From Burkholderiaceae bacterium (GTDB taxonomy: Bacteria > Pseudomonadota > Gammaproteobacteria > Burkholderiales > Burkholderiaceae_D): a stretch of 64,000 bases of DNA. The stretch's first letter is position 1. Every line of letters starts with the position of its first letter. The DNA is taken from positions 32,307-96,306 of the forward strand of contig JAGTRJ010000004.1 of NCBI GenBank assembly GCA_018261755.1, given 5' to 3'. The notes under the pieces are model-generated. The model was given only the letters and a program-made list of their open reading frames with translations. It had not been told where the DNA came from and did not search any database. Position numbers and translations under genes: made by a program. Shown here piece after piece: positions 56,302 through 64,000 of this stretch.

Positions 56302-56685
56302 TCAAATCACGTTTTTCAGCCAGGACAGTCGGCTGCCTTCCTTCGGGCCACCATCAATCGCGACCACATCGAAACGGCATGCCGGCTGCGCCGGATAGCG
56401 CAACAGGAAAAACTGCGCCGCGCGAATCATCCGCGCCTGTTTCGCCGGCGTCACGCTGGCGGCAGCGCCACCGAAAGCCATGCTGCTGCGCTGCCGCACT
56501 TCGACGAACACCAGCGTAGCACCGTCCTCCATCACCAGATCGATTTCGCCGCCCTTGCAACGGAAATTGCGCTCGACCAGCGTCAGCCCCTGTTGCGACA
56601 GATGCGCCAGCGCTTCATCTTCCGCCGCCTGGCCGCTACGCTGGCGCGCGGTCTGGCGGTCAGCGAAAGGATTGAACCATGCCAC
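56302..56685 (-). CDS. yraN: UPF0102 protein YraN (nuclease-like fold)
   Basis: A 127-residue protein of the YraN family. It has the restriction-endonuclease-like core: GQAAEDEALAHLSQQGLTLVERNFRCKGGEIDLVMEDGATLVFVEVRQRS, with the catalytic-type Glu-Asp and Glu-x-Lys/Arg positions. The start is GTG at 56685 after AAAGGA; the longer frame upstream runs into a dispersed repeat and has no similarity. First gene of yraN-diaA-dolP. Function is thought to be DNA processing. Confidence 0.88.
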   Translation of the reverse strand: MAWFNPFADRQTARQRSGQAAEDEALAHLSQQGLTLVERNFRCKGGEIDLVMEDGATLVFVEVRQRSSMAFGGAAASVTPAKQARMIRAAQFFLLRYPAQPACRFDVVAIDGGPKEGSRLSWLKNVI

Positions 56686-56807
56686 CCGACGTCCTTTCCC
56701 CCAACATGTAATTGAAGCGGAGCATTGCCAGCAACCGCGATGACGCGCACAATGCACCATCGCCCACTGACCTAAGGAAGCGCAGAAGAAATCGGTGAGC
56801 GGAATGA

Positions 56808-56866
56808 GATGCAAGGCGCACGGTGCGCAGGAACCGGAATGTACATACAGGTACATGAGGTTTCCG
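56808..56866 (+). repeat. Second dispersed repeat, copy B
   Basis: GATGCAAGGCGCAC (56808-56821) followed at 56838 by AATGTACAT, GTACATGAGG and TTCCGA. It matches both halves of the sequence at 38247-38405 without the long insert. It lies in the divergent yraN-rsmI gap. Confidence 0.55.
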
Positions 56867-56929
56867 AGCACCGCGCAACGCAGCAGATCGTCCGCGCAAC
56901 CATTTATTCAGCGTTTCCCCAACACCGCA

Positions 56930-57841
56930 ATGCCAGAGTCCGCCACCTCGAACAGCACTGTCCAGCGCCTGATGGAAGACATCTCCCGGCAACAGTTTCC
57001 CGCCAGCGCATTATATGTGACCGCCACGCCGATAGGAAACACTGGCGACATCACGCTGCGCGCGCTCTACCTGCTGATGCAGGCCGATGCGATTGCGTGC
57101 GAAGACACGCGCAACACCAGCCAGTTGCTGGCACGCTACGGCCTGTCCAAACCGTTGATCGCGGTGCACGAACACAACGAGCGCGAACGCGCGGCGCACA
57201 TCATCGAACGGCTGCACGCCGGAGAGCGGATTGCGCTGGTGTCGGACGCCGGCACGCCTGCGATTTCCGACCCAGGCGCGCGGCTGGTGGAAGCGGTTGC
57301 CGCCGCCGGTTTGCGGGTGATTCCGCTGCCGGGCGCATCGGCCGCCATAACCGCGCTATCTGCCAGCGGGCTGCTCGATAACGGTTTCCGCTTCGTCGGT
57401 TTCCTGCCGTCGAAGGCCGCGCAGCGCGATGCCGCGCTGCAGGATTTGTGCGCGCTGTCGGCGACGCTGGTGCTGTATGAAGCGCCGCACCGGATTGAAC
57501 AGACGGTGGCAGCACTGGCATTGGCATTCGGTGGTGAACGGCGCATCGTCATCGCGCGCGAGCTGACCAAGCTGTTCGAGGAAATCCACCGCTGCCCGCT
57601 AGCCGACGCGGCCAACTGGCTGGCGGCCGACAAAAACCGGCTGCGCGGCGAATTCGTGCTGCTGGTCGAAGGTGCGCCAGCGGTGGCCGATACCGGTGAG
57701 GCCGAAGCGCAACGTGTGCTGGAAATCCTGCTGACCGAATGCACGGTCAGCCAGGCCGCGTCGCTGGCGGCGAAAATCACCGGCCAAAAGAAAAACCGGC
57801 TGTATGAACGCGCGCTGCAACTGAAAAATGGCGCTGGCTGA
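56930..57841 (+). CDS. rsmI: 16S rRNA (cytidine(1402)-2'-O)-methyltransferase
   Basis: A 303-residue SAM-dependent enzyme that 2'-O-methylates C1402 in the ribosomal P site. Signatures are LYVTATPIGNTGDITLRAL, CEDTRNTSQLL, HEHNERERA, LVSDAGTPAISDPGARLV and FVGFLPSKAAQRD. The ATG at 56930 is the first with family similarity; it follows no strong ribosome site. Divergent from yraN, as in E. coli. Confidence 0.94.
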   Translation: MPESATSNSTVQRLMEDISRQQFPASALYVTATPIGNTGDITLRALYLLMQADAIACEDTRNTSQLLARYGLSKPLIAVHEHNERERAAHIIERLHAGERIALVSDAGTPAISDPGARLVEAVAAAGLRVIPLPGASAAITALSASGLLDNGFRFVGFLPSKAAQRDAALQDLCALSATLVLYEAPHRIEQTVAALALAFGGERRIVIARELTKLFEEIHRCPLADAANWLAADKNRLRGEFVLLVEGAPAVADTGEAEAQRVLEILLTECTVSQAASLAAKITGQKKNRLYERALQLKNGAG

Positions 57842-57878
57842 TTTGCCGTTGGTCACGCCGGCGTTTACGCAAACAGCA

Positions 57879-57998
57879 GGGGTATATAGTCAAAATACCA
57901 CGCTGAGCCACGTATTTGCTGGCCATTAAAAGATACTGCCCAGAGTATATTTTTTAACCTTAATGACCCGAATTTCATTTAAGTCAGTTATTTTAGGC
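57879..57998 (+). repeat. Intergenic hairpin repeat, copy 9 (long form)
   Basis: AGGGGTATAT start, GCCACGTATTTGCTGGC hairpin, AGATACTG...CAGAGTATATTTTTT, then the second module TTAATGACCC...GTCAGTTATTTTAGGC. It lies 37 bases after the rsmI stop. Confidence 0.87.
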
Positions 57999-58039
57999 TT
58001 CCGCAGCCAACCAATCCGGATTTTTAGCGCGAAATTGAC

Positions 58040-58115
58040 AGGGTATAGCCGGAAAACGGCGGCTGCGCCACGTATTTACTGGCTTCTCAAATATACTGGC
58101 GGCAGTATGCTTCCA
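58040..58115 (+). repeat. Intergenic hairpin repeat, copy 10 (short form)
   Basis: CAGGGTATAG start, GCCACGTATTTACTGGC hairpin, AAATATACTG and CAGTATGCTTCC. It stands 41 bases after copy 9, the only tandem pair in the window. The rest of 57842-58254 holds no gene. Confidence 0.85.
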
Positions 58116-58254
58116 GCCCGCGCGAGCGCGAAACGCCCGCGACAGACAAATTTCCGCTTCCCTGCCGGCATTGATTACAATAAGCGCCATGCAGACGCAC
58201 GAAAGCCATCGAGCGATTGGATGACTGCGCCGGCATCAGCGGCCGGAACCGGCA

Positions 58255-59598
58255 ATGCCGCTTCCAGCCATTTTGCATGCGGCATCTTTTGAATGTGACC
58301 ATTTGGATACCATCCCGTTGTGGGCGCAAATCGCCGCGCTCGCGCTGCTCATCTGCTGCTCGGCGTTCTTTTCGATTTCGGAAACCGCGCTAATCGCGCT
58401 CAGTTCCTACCGCGTCAAGCATCTGGCAAAGACCGGCAGCAAGCGCGCGCAAACAACGCTGTGGCTGCTGGCGCGCACCGACCGCCTGCTGTCGCTGGTG
58501 CTGATCGCGCAAACGCTGCTGAACTCGCTCGTGACCGCGCTGGTGACCGCGATTGCCATCGCCTCGTTCGGCAGCAACCAGACCGTGCTGACGATTGCCA
58601 CCGCCACCATCGCCTTCCTGCTGATCATCTTTGCCGAAATCACGCCGAAAGTGATCGGCGCGACCTATCCGGACCGGATCGCGTTGCCGGCCAGCCCGAT
58701 CCTGAAGGTGCTGATGGTGTTTGCGCTGCCGGCGATCTGGTTCGTCAACCTGTTCGTCAACCTGCTGCTGCGCCTGCTGCGCATCAAGACCGGCGCCGAC
58801 GCACACAAGCAGCGGCTGTCGCCGGAAGAATTGCGCACGATGGTGCTCGAGGGCGGCGCGTTCATCCCGCAAAAACATAAGAGCATCCTGCTCAACCTGT
58901 TCGATCTCGAATCGATCACGGTCGAGGACGTGATGACGCCGCGCACGCAAATCGAAGCGCTCGATCTGGCGGTGCCGGTCGAAGACATCAAGCGCCAGCT
59001 CGTCACCTGCTATCACAACAAGCTGCCTGTGTATGAAGGCGAGATCAACCGCATCATCGGCATCCTGCATGTGCGCAAGGCGGTCGCGCTGCTGAATCAG
59101 GATGAAGAACTGACCGCCGAACATTTCCGCGAGCTGCTGTCACCGCCGTATTTCATTCCGCAGGAAACCGGCGTGTTCACCCAGTTGCAGTATTTCCAGG
59201 AAAACCGCGAACGGCTCGGCATCATCGTCGATGAATACGGCGAAGTGCAGGGACTGGTGACGCTGGAAGACATCATCGAGGAAATGATCGGCGAATTCAC
59301 CACCACCATGCCCGGCAGCGCCCGCCCGGATGCGCTCGGCTGGAATGAACAGGGCGAATGTCTGGTTGAAGGCGGCACCTCGTTGCGCGACATTAACAAG
59401 CGGCTCGGGCTGAATCTGCCGCTCGATGGCCCGAAAACCATCAACGGCCTGCTGCTGGAAGAACTGGAAGACATTCCCGACGCGAACGTCAGCGTGAAAT
59501 TCGCCGACTGTGTGGCCGAAGCAGTGCAAGTGCAGAACCAGGCCATCAAGGTGGTGCGGCTGGTCCGCTCCGGCGCGCGTGAAAGGGTTGCCGACTAA
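58255..59598 (+). CDS. CNNM/CorC-type membrane protein (HlyC/CorC family)
   Basis: A 447-residue protein with an N-terminal DUF21 membrane domain of four helices (SISETALIALSSYRVKHLAK signature, then IIFAEITPKVIGATYPD), two CBS domains (residues about 215-335, including MTPRTQIEALDL and RLGIIVDEYGEVQGLVTLEDIIEEMIGE), and the C-terminal CorC_HlyC domain. Family members move Mg2+ or Co2+. pilB follows 126 bases on, as in other Burkholderiales. Confidence 0.91.
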   Translation: MPLPAILHAASFECDHLDTIPLWAQIAALALLICCSAFFSISETALIALSSYRVKHLAKTGSKRAQTTLWLLARTDRLLSLVLIAQTLLNSLVTALVTAIAIASFGSNQTVLTIATATIAFLLIIFAEITPKVIGATYPDRIALPASPILKVLMVFALPAIWFVNLFVNLLLRLLRIKTGADAHKQRLSPEELRTMVLEGGAFIPQKHKSILLNLFDLESITVEDVMTPRTQIEALDLAVPVEDIKRQLVTCYHNKLPVYEGEINRIIGILHVRKAVALLNQDEELTAEHFRELLSPPYFIPQETGVFTQLQYFQENRERLGIIVDEYGEVQGLVTLEDIIEEMIGEFTTTMPGSARPDALGWNEQGECLVEGGTSLRDINKRLGLNLPLDGPKTINGLLLEELEDIPDANVSVKFADCVAEAVQVQNQAIKVVRLVRSGARERVAD

Positions 59599-59724
59599 GT
59601 TGACGTTGCGCAAAAGCCTCAATGGTCAACCTGTTTACTCTTTACAAATGATTTGCCGCTAGGCATCATCCAAAGTGGCGCCCGATACAGGGCGCCGATA
59701 TCATTCATCACCGATTTCCCGCAT

Positions 59725-61455
59725 ATGGCCGTAGCACAGACTGATCCGACGACCAACGGTTCCCCGATGCCAGGACTGGCACGCGCCCTGATGCAGGCGG
59801 GCCGCATTCCGCAGCAAGCCGCCATCGCCATCAGCAAGACCGCGGCCAATGACAAACAGCCATTCATTGATGCGCTGCTCAAAAGCGGCCAGATTGATGC
59901 GCGTTCTCTGGCCGCCTTCTGCGCGGAAACCTTCGGCTACCCGCTGCTGGATCTGGACGCAATCAAAAGCGACAATCTGTCGGACAAGATCATCGATGCG
60001 CGGCTGATGCTGCGTTTGCGTGCCGTGCCGCTGTCAAAACGCGGCAACCGCATCTTCGTCGCGATTTCCGATCCGACCCAGCCGCAAACACTAGATCAAA
60101 TCAAGTTTCAGACGGCATCGACGGTCGAGCCGGTCATCGTACCGCACGACACGCTACTGCAACTGCTGGAAAAGCTGACAAAGAGCAGCGCGCAAGCCCT
60201 GAACGAAATGAGCGAAGATTCGCTCGATTTCGACCTGCTGTCCGAAGAACCGGACGCTGCCCAGGCCGAAGCCGACACCAGCGAAGTCGATGATGCGCCT
60301 ATCGTCCGCTTTCTGCAAAAGACGATGCTCGATGCCATCAACGGCGGTGCCTCGGATATTCACCTGGAACCATTCGAAAAGTTTTACCGCATCCGCTTCC
60401 GCGTCGATGGCGAACTGACCGAATACGCGCAACCGCCAGTCGCGATCCGCGAAAAACTGGCGGCGCGCATCAAGGTGCTGTCGCGGCTCGATATTTCAGA
60501 AAAGCGCGTACCGCAGGACGGCCGGATGAAACTGGTGCTGTCGCCCACGCGCGCGATCGATTTCCGCGTCAGCACACTGCCAACGCTGTTCGGCGAAAAA
60601 ATCGTGATGCGTATTCTCGATCCGTCGCAGGCGCAGCTCGGCATCGATGCGCTCGGTTATGAACCGGAGCAGCGCGAAATGCTGCTGAATGCGATTCAGC
60701 GCCCGTACGGCATGGTGCTGGTGACCGGCCCGACCGGATCCGGCAAGACTGTGTCGCTCTATACCTGCCTAAATATCCTGAACAAGCCCGGCATCAATAT
60801 TTCCACCGCTGAAGACCCTGCTGAAATCAACCTGCCCGGCATCAACCAGGTCAATGTCAATGAAAGAGCGGGCCTGACTTTCTCGGTCGCGCTGCGCGCA
60901 TTCCTGCGCCAGGATCCGGACGTGGTGATGGTTGGTGAGATTCGCGACCTGGAAACGGCTGACATCGCAATCAAGGCGGCGCAAACCGGCCACATGGTGT
61001 TTTCGACGCTCCACACTAACGATGCGCCATCCACGCTGGTGCGTTTGATGAACATGGGGGTGGCTCCGTTCAACATCGCATCATCCGTCATCATGATCAC
61101 CGCACAGCGCCTCGCGCGCCGTTTGTGCACCTGCAAAAAGCAGGCAGAAGTCCTGGACGAAATTCTGCTGCAGGCCGGCTTCACGCCGGAAGACCTCGAC
61201 GGCAGCTGGAAACCTTATGAACCTGTCGGCTGCGAACGATGCGGCGGCACCGGTTACAAGGGACGTGTCGGCATTTATGAAATGATGCCCATCAGCGAGG
61301 AAATCGAACGCATCATCCTCGAACATGGCACCGCGATGGACATCGAAAAGCAGGCGCGCAGCGAAGGTGTCAAGTCGCTGCGACAATCCGGTCTGGTGAA
61401 AGTCAAGAATGGGCTCACCAGTCTGGAAGAAGTGCTGGGCTGCACCAATGAATAG
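59725..61455 (+). CDS. pilB: Type IV pilus assembly ATPase PilB
   Basis: A 576-residue hexameric ATPase that powers pilus extension. The N-terminal GspE-N domain is about residues 1-150, then the ATPase core with GASDIHLEPFEKFYRIRFRVDG, Walker A GPTGSGKT near 334, the Asp box TAEDPAEINLPGINQVNVN, Walker B VVMVGEIRDLETA and His box TGHMVFSTLHTND. A four-Cys zinc site (CTCKK near 468, CERCGG near 502) follows. The ATG at 59725 is preferred; the upstream open frame has no similarity. pilC begins 10 bases after. Confidence 0.94.
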   Translation: MAVAQTDPTTNGSPMPGLARALMQAGRIPQQAAIAISKTAANDKQPFIDALLKSGQIDARSLAAFCAETFGYPLLDLDAIKSDNLSDKIIDARLMLRLRAVPLSKRGNRIFVAISDPTQPQTLDQIKFQTASTVEPVIVPHDTLLQLLEKLTKSSAQALNEMSEDSLDFDLLSEEPDAAQAEADTSEVDDAPIVRFLQKTMLDAINGGASDIHLEPFEKFYRIRFRVDGELTEYAQPPVAIREKLAARIKVLSRLDISEKRVPQDGRMKLVLSPTRAIDFRVSTLPTLFGEKIVMRILDPSQAQLGIDALGYEPEQREMLLNAIQRPYGMVLVTGPTGSGKTVSLYTCLNILNKPGINISTAEDPAEINLPGINQVNVNERAGLTFSVALRAFLRQDPDVVMVGEIRDLETADIAIKAAQTGHMVFSTLHTNDAPSTLVRLMNMGVAPFNIASSVIMITAQRLARRLCTCKKQAEVLDEILLQAGFTPEDLDGSWKPYEPVGCERCGGTGYKGRVGIYEMMPISEEIERIILEHGTAMDIEKQARSEGVKSLRQSGLVKVKNGLTSLEEVLGCTNE

Positions 61456-61465
61456 GAGACAGTGA

Positions 61466-62695
61466 ATGGCCACTGCGCGCGACAGCAAGAAATCCGCCGA
61501 AATCAAGGAATCGATTTTTGCGTGGGAAGGCCGCGACAAAACCGGCAAGATCGTCAGGGGCGAACTTCGGGCCGGCGGTGAATCCGTTGTCAATGTCACC
61601 TTGCGCCGCCAGGGCATCACCGTCACCAAGGTCAAGAAAAAAACCTTCCGCAGCACCAAGCGCATCACCGAAAAGGACATCGCGCTGTTCACCCGCCAAC
61701 TCGCGACAATGATGAAAGCCGGCGTGCCGCTGCTGCAATCGTTCGATATCGTCGCGCGCGGCCATTCAAACCCGTCGGTATCGAAGCTGGTCAACGATAT
61801 CCGCAATGATGTCGAAACCGGCACCAGCCTGAACCAGGCGTTCCGCAAGTTTCCGCTATATTTCGATTCACTGTTCTGCAATCTGGTGGCCGCCGGCGAG
61901 CAAGCCGGTATCCTCGAGGATCTGCTGGAACGGCTGGCCACCTACAAGGAAAAGACCATCGCCATCAAGGGCAAGATCAAATCAGCGATGTTCTATCCGA
62001 TTGCGGTCATGGCGGTCGCCTTCATCGTCACCGCGGTCATCATGATCTGGGTTGTGCCGGCGTTCAAGGAAGTATTCAAGAACTTTGGCGCCGATCTGCC
62101 GTGGCTGACGTTGATGGTGATCGCAATTTCCGACTTCTTCGTCAAGTTCTGGTATGTGATCTTTGGCGGCATAGGCGGCGGCCTGTACCTGTTCTTTCAG
62201 GCCTGGCGGCGTTCGCCGACGGTACAGCGCAGGATGGATCGGCTGCTGCTGCGCATGCCGATTTTCGGCGAGGTGATCCGCAAGGCAACCATCGCCCGCT
62301 GGACGCGCACGCTGGCAACAATGTTTGCCGCCGGCGTACCGCTGGTCGAATCGCTCGACTCGGTCGGCGGCGCTTCGGGCAATATCGTCTATGCGGATGC
62401 GACGCGCCAGATCCAGACCGAAGTCAGCACCGGCACCAGCCTGACCGTTTCGATGCAGAATTCAAACGTTTTCCCCAACATGGTGACGCAAATGGTGTCG
62501 ATCGGCGAGGAATCGGGTTCGCTCGATAACATGCTGAGCAAGGTGGCGGATTTCTACGAGGAAGAAGTGAACGACGCCGTAGCGTCGTTGTCGAGCCTGA
62601 TTGAACCGCTGATCATGGCGATTCTTGGCGTGCTAATTGGTGGTTTGGTGGTGGCGATGTATCTGCCAATCTTCAAACTGGGCTCGGTCGTCTAA
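61466..62695 (+). CDS. pilC: Type IV pilus inner-membrane platform protein PilC
   Basis: A 409-residue GspF/PilC family protein. It opens with FAWEGRDKTGKIVRGELRA, has two cytoplasmic T2SS-F domains (FTRQLATMMKAGVPLLQSFDIV and ARWTRTLATMFAAGVPLVESLDSV), and three transmembrane helices, the last before the C-terminus. It links PilB to the pilin shaft. The usual next gene pilD (prepilin peptidase) is absent; a convergent formyltransferase gene lies there. Confidence 0.94.
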   Translation: MATARDSKKSAEIKESIFAWEGRDKTGKIVRGELRAGGESVVNVTLRRQGITVTKVKKKTFRSTKRITEKDIALFTRQLATMMKAGVPLLQSFDIVARGHSNPSVSKLVNDIRNDVETGTSLNQAFRKFPLYFDSLFCNLVAAGEQAGILEDLLERLATYKEKTIAIKGKIKSAMFYPIAVMAVAFIVTAVIMIWVVPAFKEVFKNFGADLPWLTLMVIAISDFFVKFWYVIFGGIGGGLYLFFQAWRRSPTVQRRMDRLLLRMPIFGEVIRKATIARWTRTLATMFAAGVPLVESLDSVGGASGNIVYADATRQIQTEVSTGTSLTVSMQNSNVFPNMVTQMVSIGEESGSLDNMLSKVADFYEEEVNDAVASLSSLIEPLIMAILGVLIGGLVVAMYLPIFKLGSVV

Positions 62696-62720
62696 GCCCG
62701 AACATATCAAAGATTCGTGG

Positions 62721-62743
62721 AAAAACGTGCCGCAAGGCACGTT
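62721..62743 (-). terminator. Terminator after the formyltransferase gene
   Basis: On the minus strand an 8-bp stem (AACGTGCC, loop TTGC, GGCACGTT) is followed by a T-run at 62725-62721. Confidence 0.82.
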
Positions 62744-62769
62744 CGCGCCAGCGAGGCATGCCTTGAACT

Positions 62770-63702
62770 CTAGCTGCCCAACTGCATGCCGACGTTCAAA
62801 CCTGCCTGCCGGATGAATTCGTCAGCGGTCATCTTTTTGCCGTCTTCCAATCTCAGCGTAAAGATTTCAATCTGCCCGCCCTGCGCGGTAACGCGAAAGC
62901 TGGTTTCACCAATTTCCGATATCGTGCCAATCTTGCCCCTGACGCTGCCAAACGTGCGAAACAAGTGTTTCTTCACCTCAAACACATGAATCCGCTTGCC
63001 GTTCAGCGTAGTCCACGCGCCTGGCGCTGGATTGCAGCCCCGAATCAGGTTATAGACGTAATTGACATGATTGCTCCAGCTGATTCTGGATTCGGGCACG
63101 CGCAACCATCCTTCGTAGCTGGCTTCGCTTTCATCCTGCGCGACTTCGATGTGCTTGCCGGCAACCACGAGGTCTGCCGCCTCGAGCATCGCCTTTACAC
63201 CCAGTGGAAACAATCGATCGTAGTAAACACTGCCGAGCGTATCGTCCGGCAAAATCGGGGTCGTTTTCTGCAGCACAATCGGCCCTTCATCGAGCCCGTC
63301 ATCCGGCCGGAAAACCGTCAGCCCGGTTTCCGCGTCACCGCAGACGATCGGCCAGTTGATTGAACTGGGACCACGATATTTTGGCAGCAGCGACGGGTGA
63401 TACTGGATGGTGCCGTGTTTGGGGATATTCACCAGTTCCTGCGGCGCGAACTGCACCACATACGCCATGATGCCAATGTCGGCATTCAAGCCTTGCATCG
63501 CTTCCCTGGCTGCATCGCCAGTCAGATTCGGCAACTGAAACAGCTTGATGCCCTTTTCCTGCGCAGCGACCCGAAGCGGATCCGGCCTTGCACCGTCCCG
63601 CTCTGGCGCGGTAAACACGCCGACTACTTCATCGCCGCGAGCAAGAAAGGCTTCCATGACGGCCTTGCCGAATTCCTGCTGCCCAATAATGGCAACCCTC
63701 AT
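62770..63702 (-). CDS. Formyltransferase family protein (10-formyl-THF hydrolase/Fmt-like)
   Basis: A 310-residue protein with the Fmt fold. The N-terminal catalytic domain (about 1-185) has IQYHPSLLPKYRGPSSINWPIVCGDAETGLTVFRPDDGLDEGPIVLQK, giving the conserved Asn, His and Asp of formyl-folate enzymes. A C-terminal OB-like domain (about 205-305) resembles that of Fmt and of the hydrolase half of 10-formyl-THF dehydrogenase. It lacks the length and genome context of the housekeeping Fmt. The start at 63702 follows AGGATT. Upstream in the same direction lies the frc-like gene, suggesting a role in formyl or formate handling. Confidence 0.82.
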   Translation of the reverse strand: MRVAIIGQQEFGKAVMEAFLARGDEVVGVFTAPERDGARPDPLRVAAQEKGIKLFQLPNLTGDAAREAMQGLNADIGIMAYVVQFAPQELVNIPKHGTIQYHPSLLPKYRGPSSINWPIVCGDAETGLTVFRPDDGLDEGPIVLQKTTPILPDDTLGSVYYDRLFPLGVKAMLEAADLVVAGKHIEVAQDESEASYEGWLRVPESRISWSNHVNYVYNLIRGCNPAPGAWTTLNGKRIHVFEVKKHLFRTFGSVRGKIGTISEIGETSFRVTAQGGQIEIFTLRLEDGKKMTADEFIRQAGLNVGMQLGS

Positions 63703-63727
63703 GCCAATCCTCGACAAACCTGGTGAT

Positions 63728-63760
63728 AAAAAGATAGATGGGCAACTTTCGTTGCCCATC
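63728..63760 (-). terminator. Terminator of the frc-like gene
   Basis: On the minus strand a perfect 10-bp stem (GATGGGCAAC, GAAA tetraloop, GTTGCCCATC) followed by TATC and five T residues. It separates frc from the formyltransferase gene, which would be reached by read-through or its own promoter. Confidence 0.88.
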
Positions 63761-63828
63761 CTGTTACATGAACGAATGTTGCGTACAACCGGCGGAAAGA
63801 AGCTCCCTCCGCCAGTCACCCGACAACA

Positions 63829-64000
63829 TTATTTCTTGCGACGCTCCGGAACGGTGAATGCACCGCCGTCTTTCATTGCCTGAACCTGATCAGCGTTGAA
63901 ACCGCAAACCTGGGTCAGAATCTCGTCGGTGTGCTCACCCAGCATCGGTGCGCGGGTGATTTCTTCAACGTTACCTTCCGACAGCTTGACCGGCATACCA
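63829..64000 (-). CDS. frc: Formyl-CoA:oxalate CoA-transferase-like (class III CoA-transferase), C-terminal part
   Basis: Only the last 56 or so residues are in the window. They contain GMPVKLSEGNVEEITRAP, MLGEHTDEIL and a final basic tail ending PERRKK. The LGEHT motif is typical of the C-terminus of class III CoA-transferases such as Frc and CaiB. The frc call rests on the resemblance of this tail and on the family suggested by other genes; another class III transferase is possible. Confidence 0.6.
   Translation of the reverse strand, partial: GMPVKLSEGNVEEITRAPMLGEHTDEILTQVCGFNADQVQAMKDGGAFTVPERRKK

Noticed and set aside
57879..58115. CRISPR array from the two adjacent repeats
   Set aside because: Only two imperfect copies of different length, matching the dispersed family; no regular spacers and no cas genes.
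63728..63760. Operator palindrome before the formyltransferase gene
   Set aside because: The perfect stem has a GAAA tetraloop and a T-run on the minus strand, which is better explained as the terminator of the frc-like gene.

Overview
The window looks like chromosomal DNA of a betaproteobacterium of the order Burkholderiales, most likely family Oxalobacteraceae. This rests on gene orders familiar from that group: rpe-gph-trpE, hemE-priA, psd-pssA beside leuA, rsmB-DUF4390-ntrY-ntrX, pepN-fbp, rpsO-pnp, and a CNNM/CorC gene followed by pilB-pilC. A short H-NS paralogue of the Burkholderiales type and the C-terminus of a formyl-CoA:oxalate CoA-transferase-like enzyme at the right edge fit the same placement. 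Assignment to genus is not possible from the sequence alone.

Layout. 1-1.9 kb: a tannase/feruloyl esterase lipoprotein (minus, running off the left edge), then a scar made of a LysR-regulator fragment fused to the 3' part of a tRNA-Pro gene with its terminator. 1.9-9.5 kb: accessory metabolic genes, including a pyruvyl transferase, a TetR regulator flanked by two near-identical operator/promoters that drive a YdbC-like reductase and a frameshifted TRAP-type binding protein, then a methyltransferase, an MFS transporter fused to a monooxygenase-like domain, and an NfsA-type nitroreductase. 9.5-12.5 kb: flgP-flgT and a small coiled-coil secreted protein behind a sigma28-like promoter, and a DUF4337 protein. 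12.5-23.6 kb: a UshA-like lipoprotein, a YbhB protein, hsp20-lon behind a sigma32-like promoter, psd-pssA for phosphatidylethanolamine synthesis, leuA with a leucine-rich leader peptide, and two small envelope proteins. 23.8-27.5 kb: rpsO, pnp and a quinone oxidoreductase.

27.6-41.6 kb is a 14-kb minus-strand run: rpe-gph-trpL-trpE, then rsmB-DUF4390-ntrY-ntrX-CobW-like fragment-aldo/keto reductase-pepN-fbp. 41.6-54.9 kb: mltA, a universal stress protein, hemE and priA around an AT-rich stretch with three DnaA boxes, ettA (with a 9-residue internal gap), kup, a WecA/MraY-like sugar-phosphate transferase, an H-NS paralogue, a phosphoglucomutase/phosphomannomutase and waaC. 54.9-64 kb: yraN-diaA-dolP divergent from rsmI, a CNNM/CorC protein, pilB-pilC, and a formyltransferase next to the frc-like gene.

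The feature that ordinary genes do not explain is a family of about 77-bp intergenic elements, ten copies in 64 kb, each with two internal hairpins and located just downstream of genes; five lie between convergent gene pairs. Four copies carry a second hairpin module ending in a T-rich tract. Two classical amino-acid attenuation leaders (trpE and leuA), too short for routine ORF calling, were read directly from the sequence.
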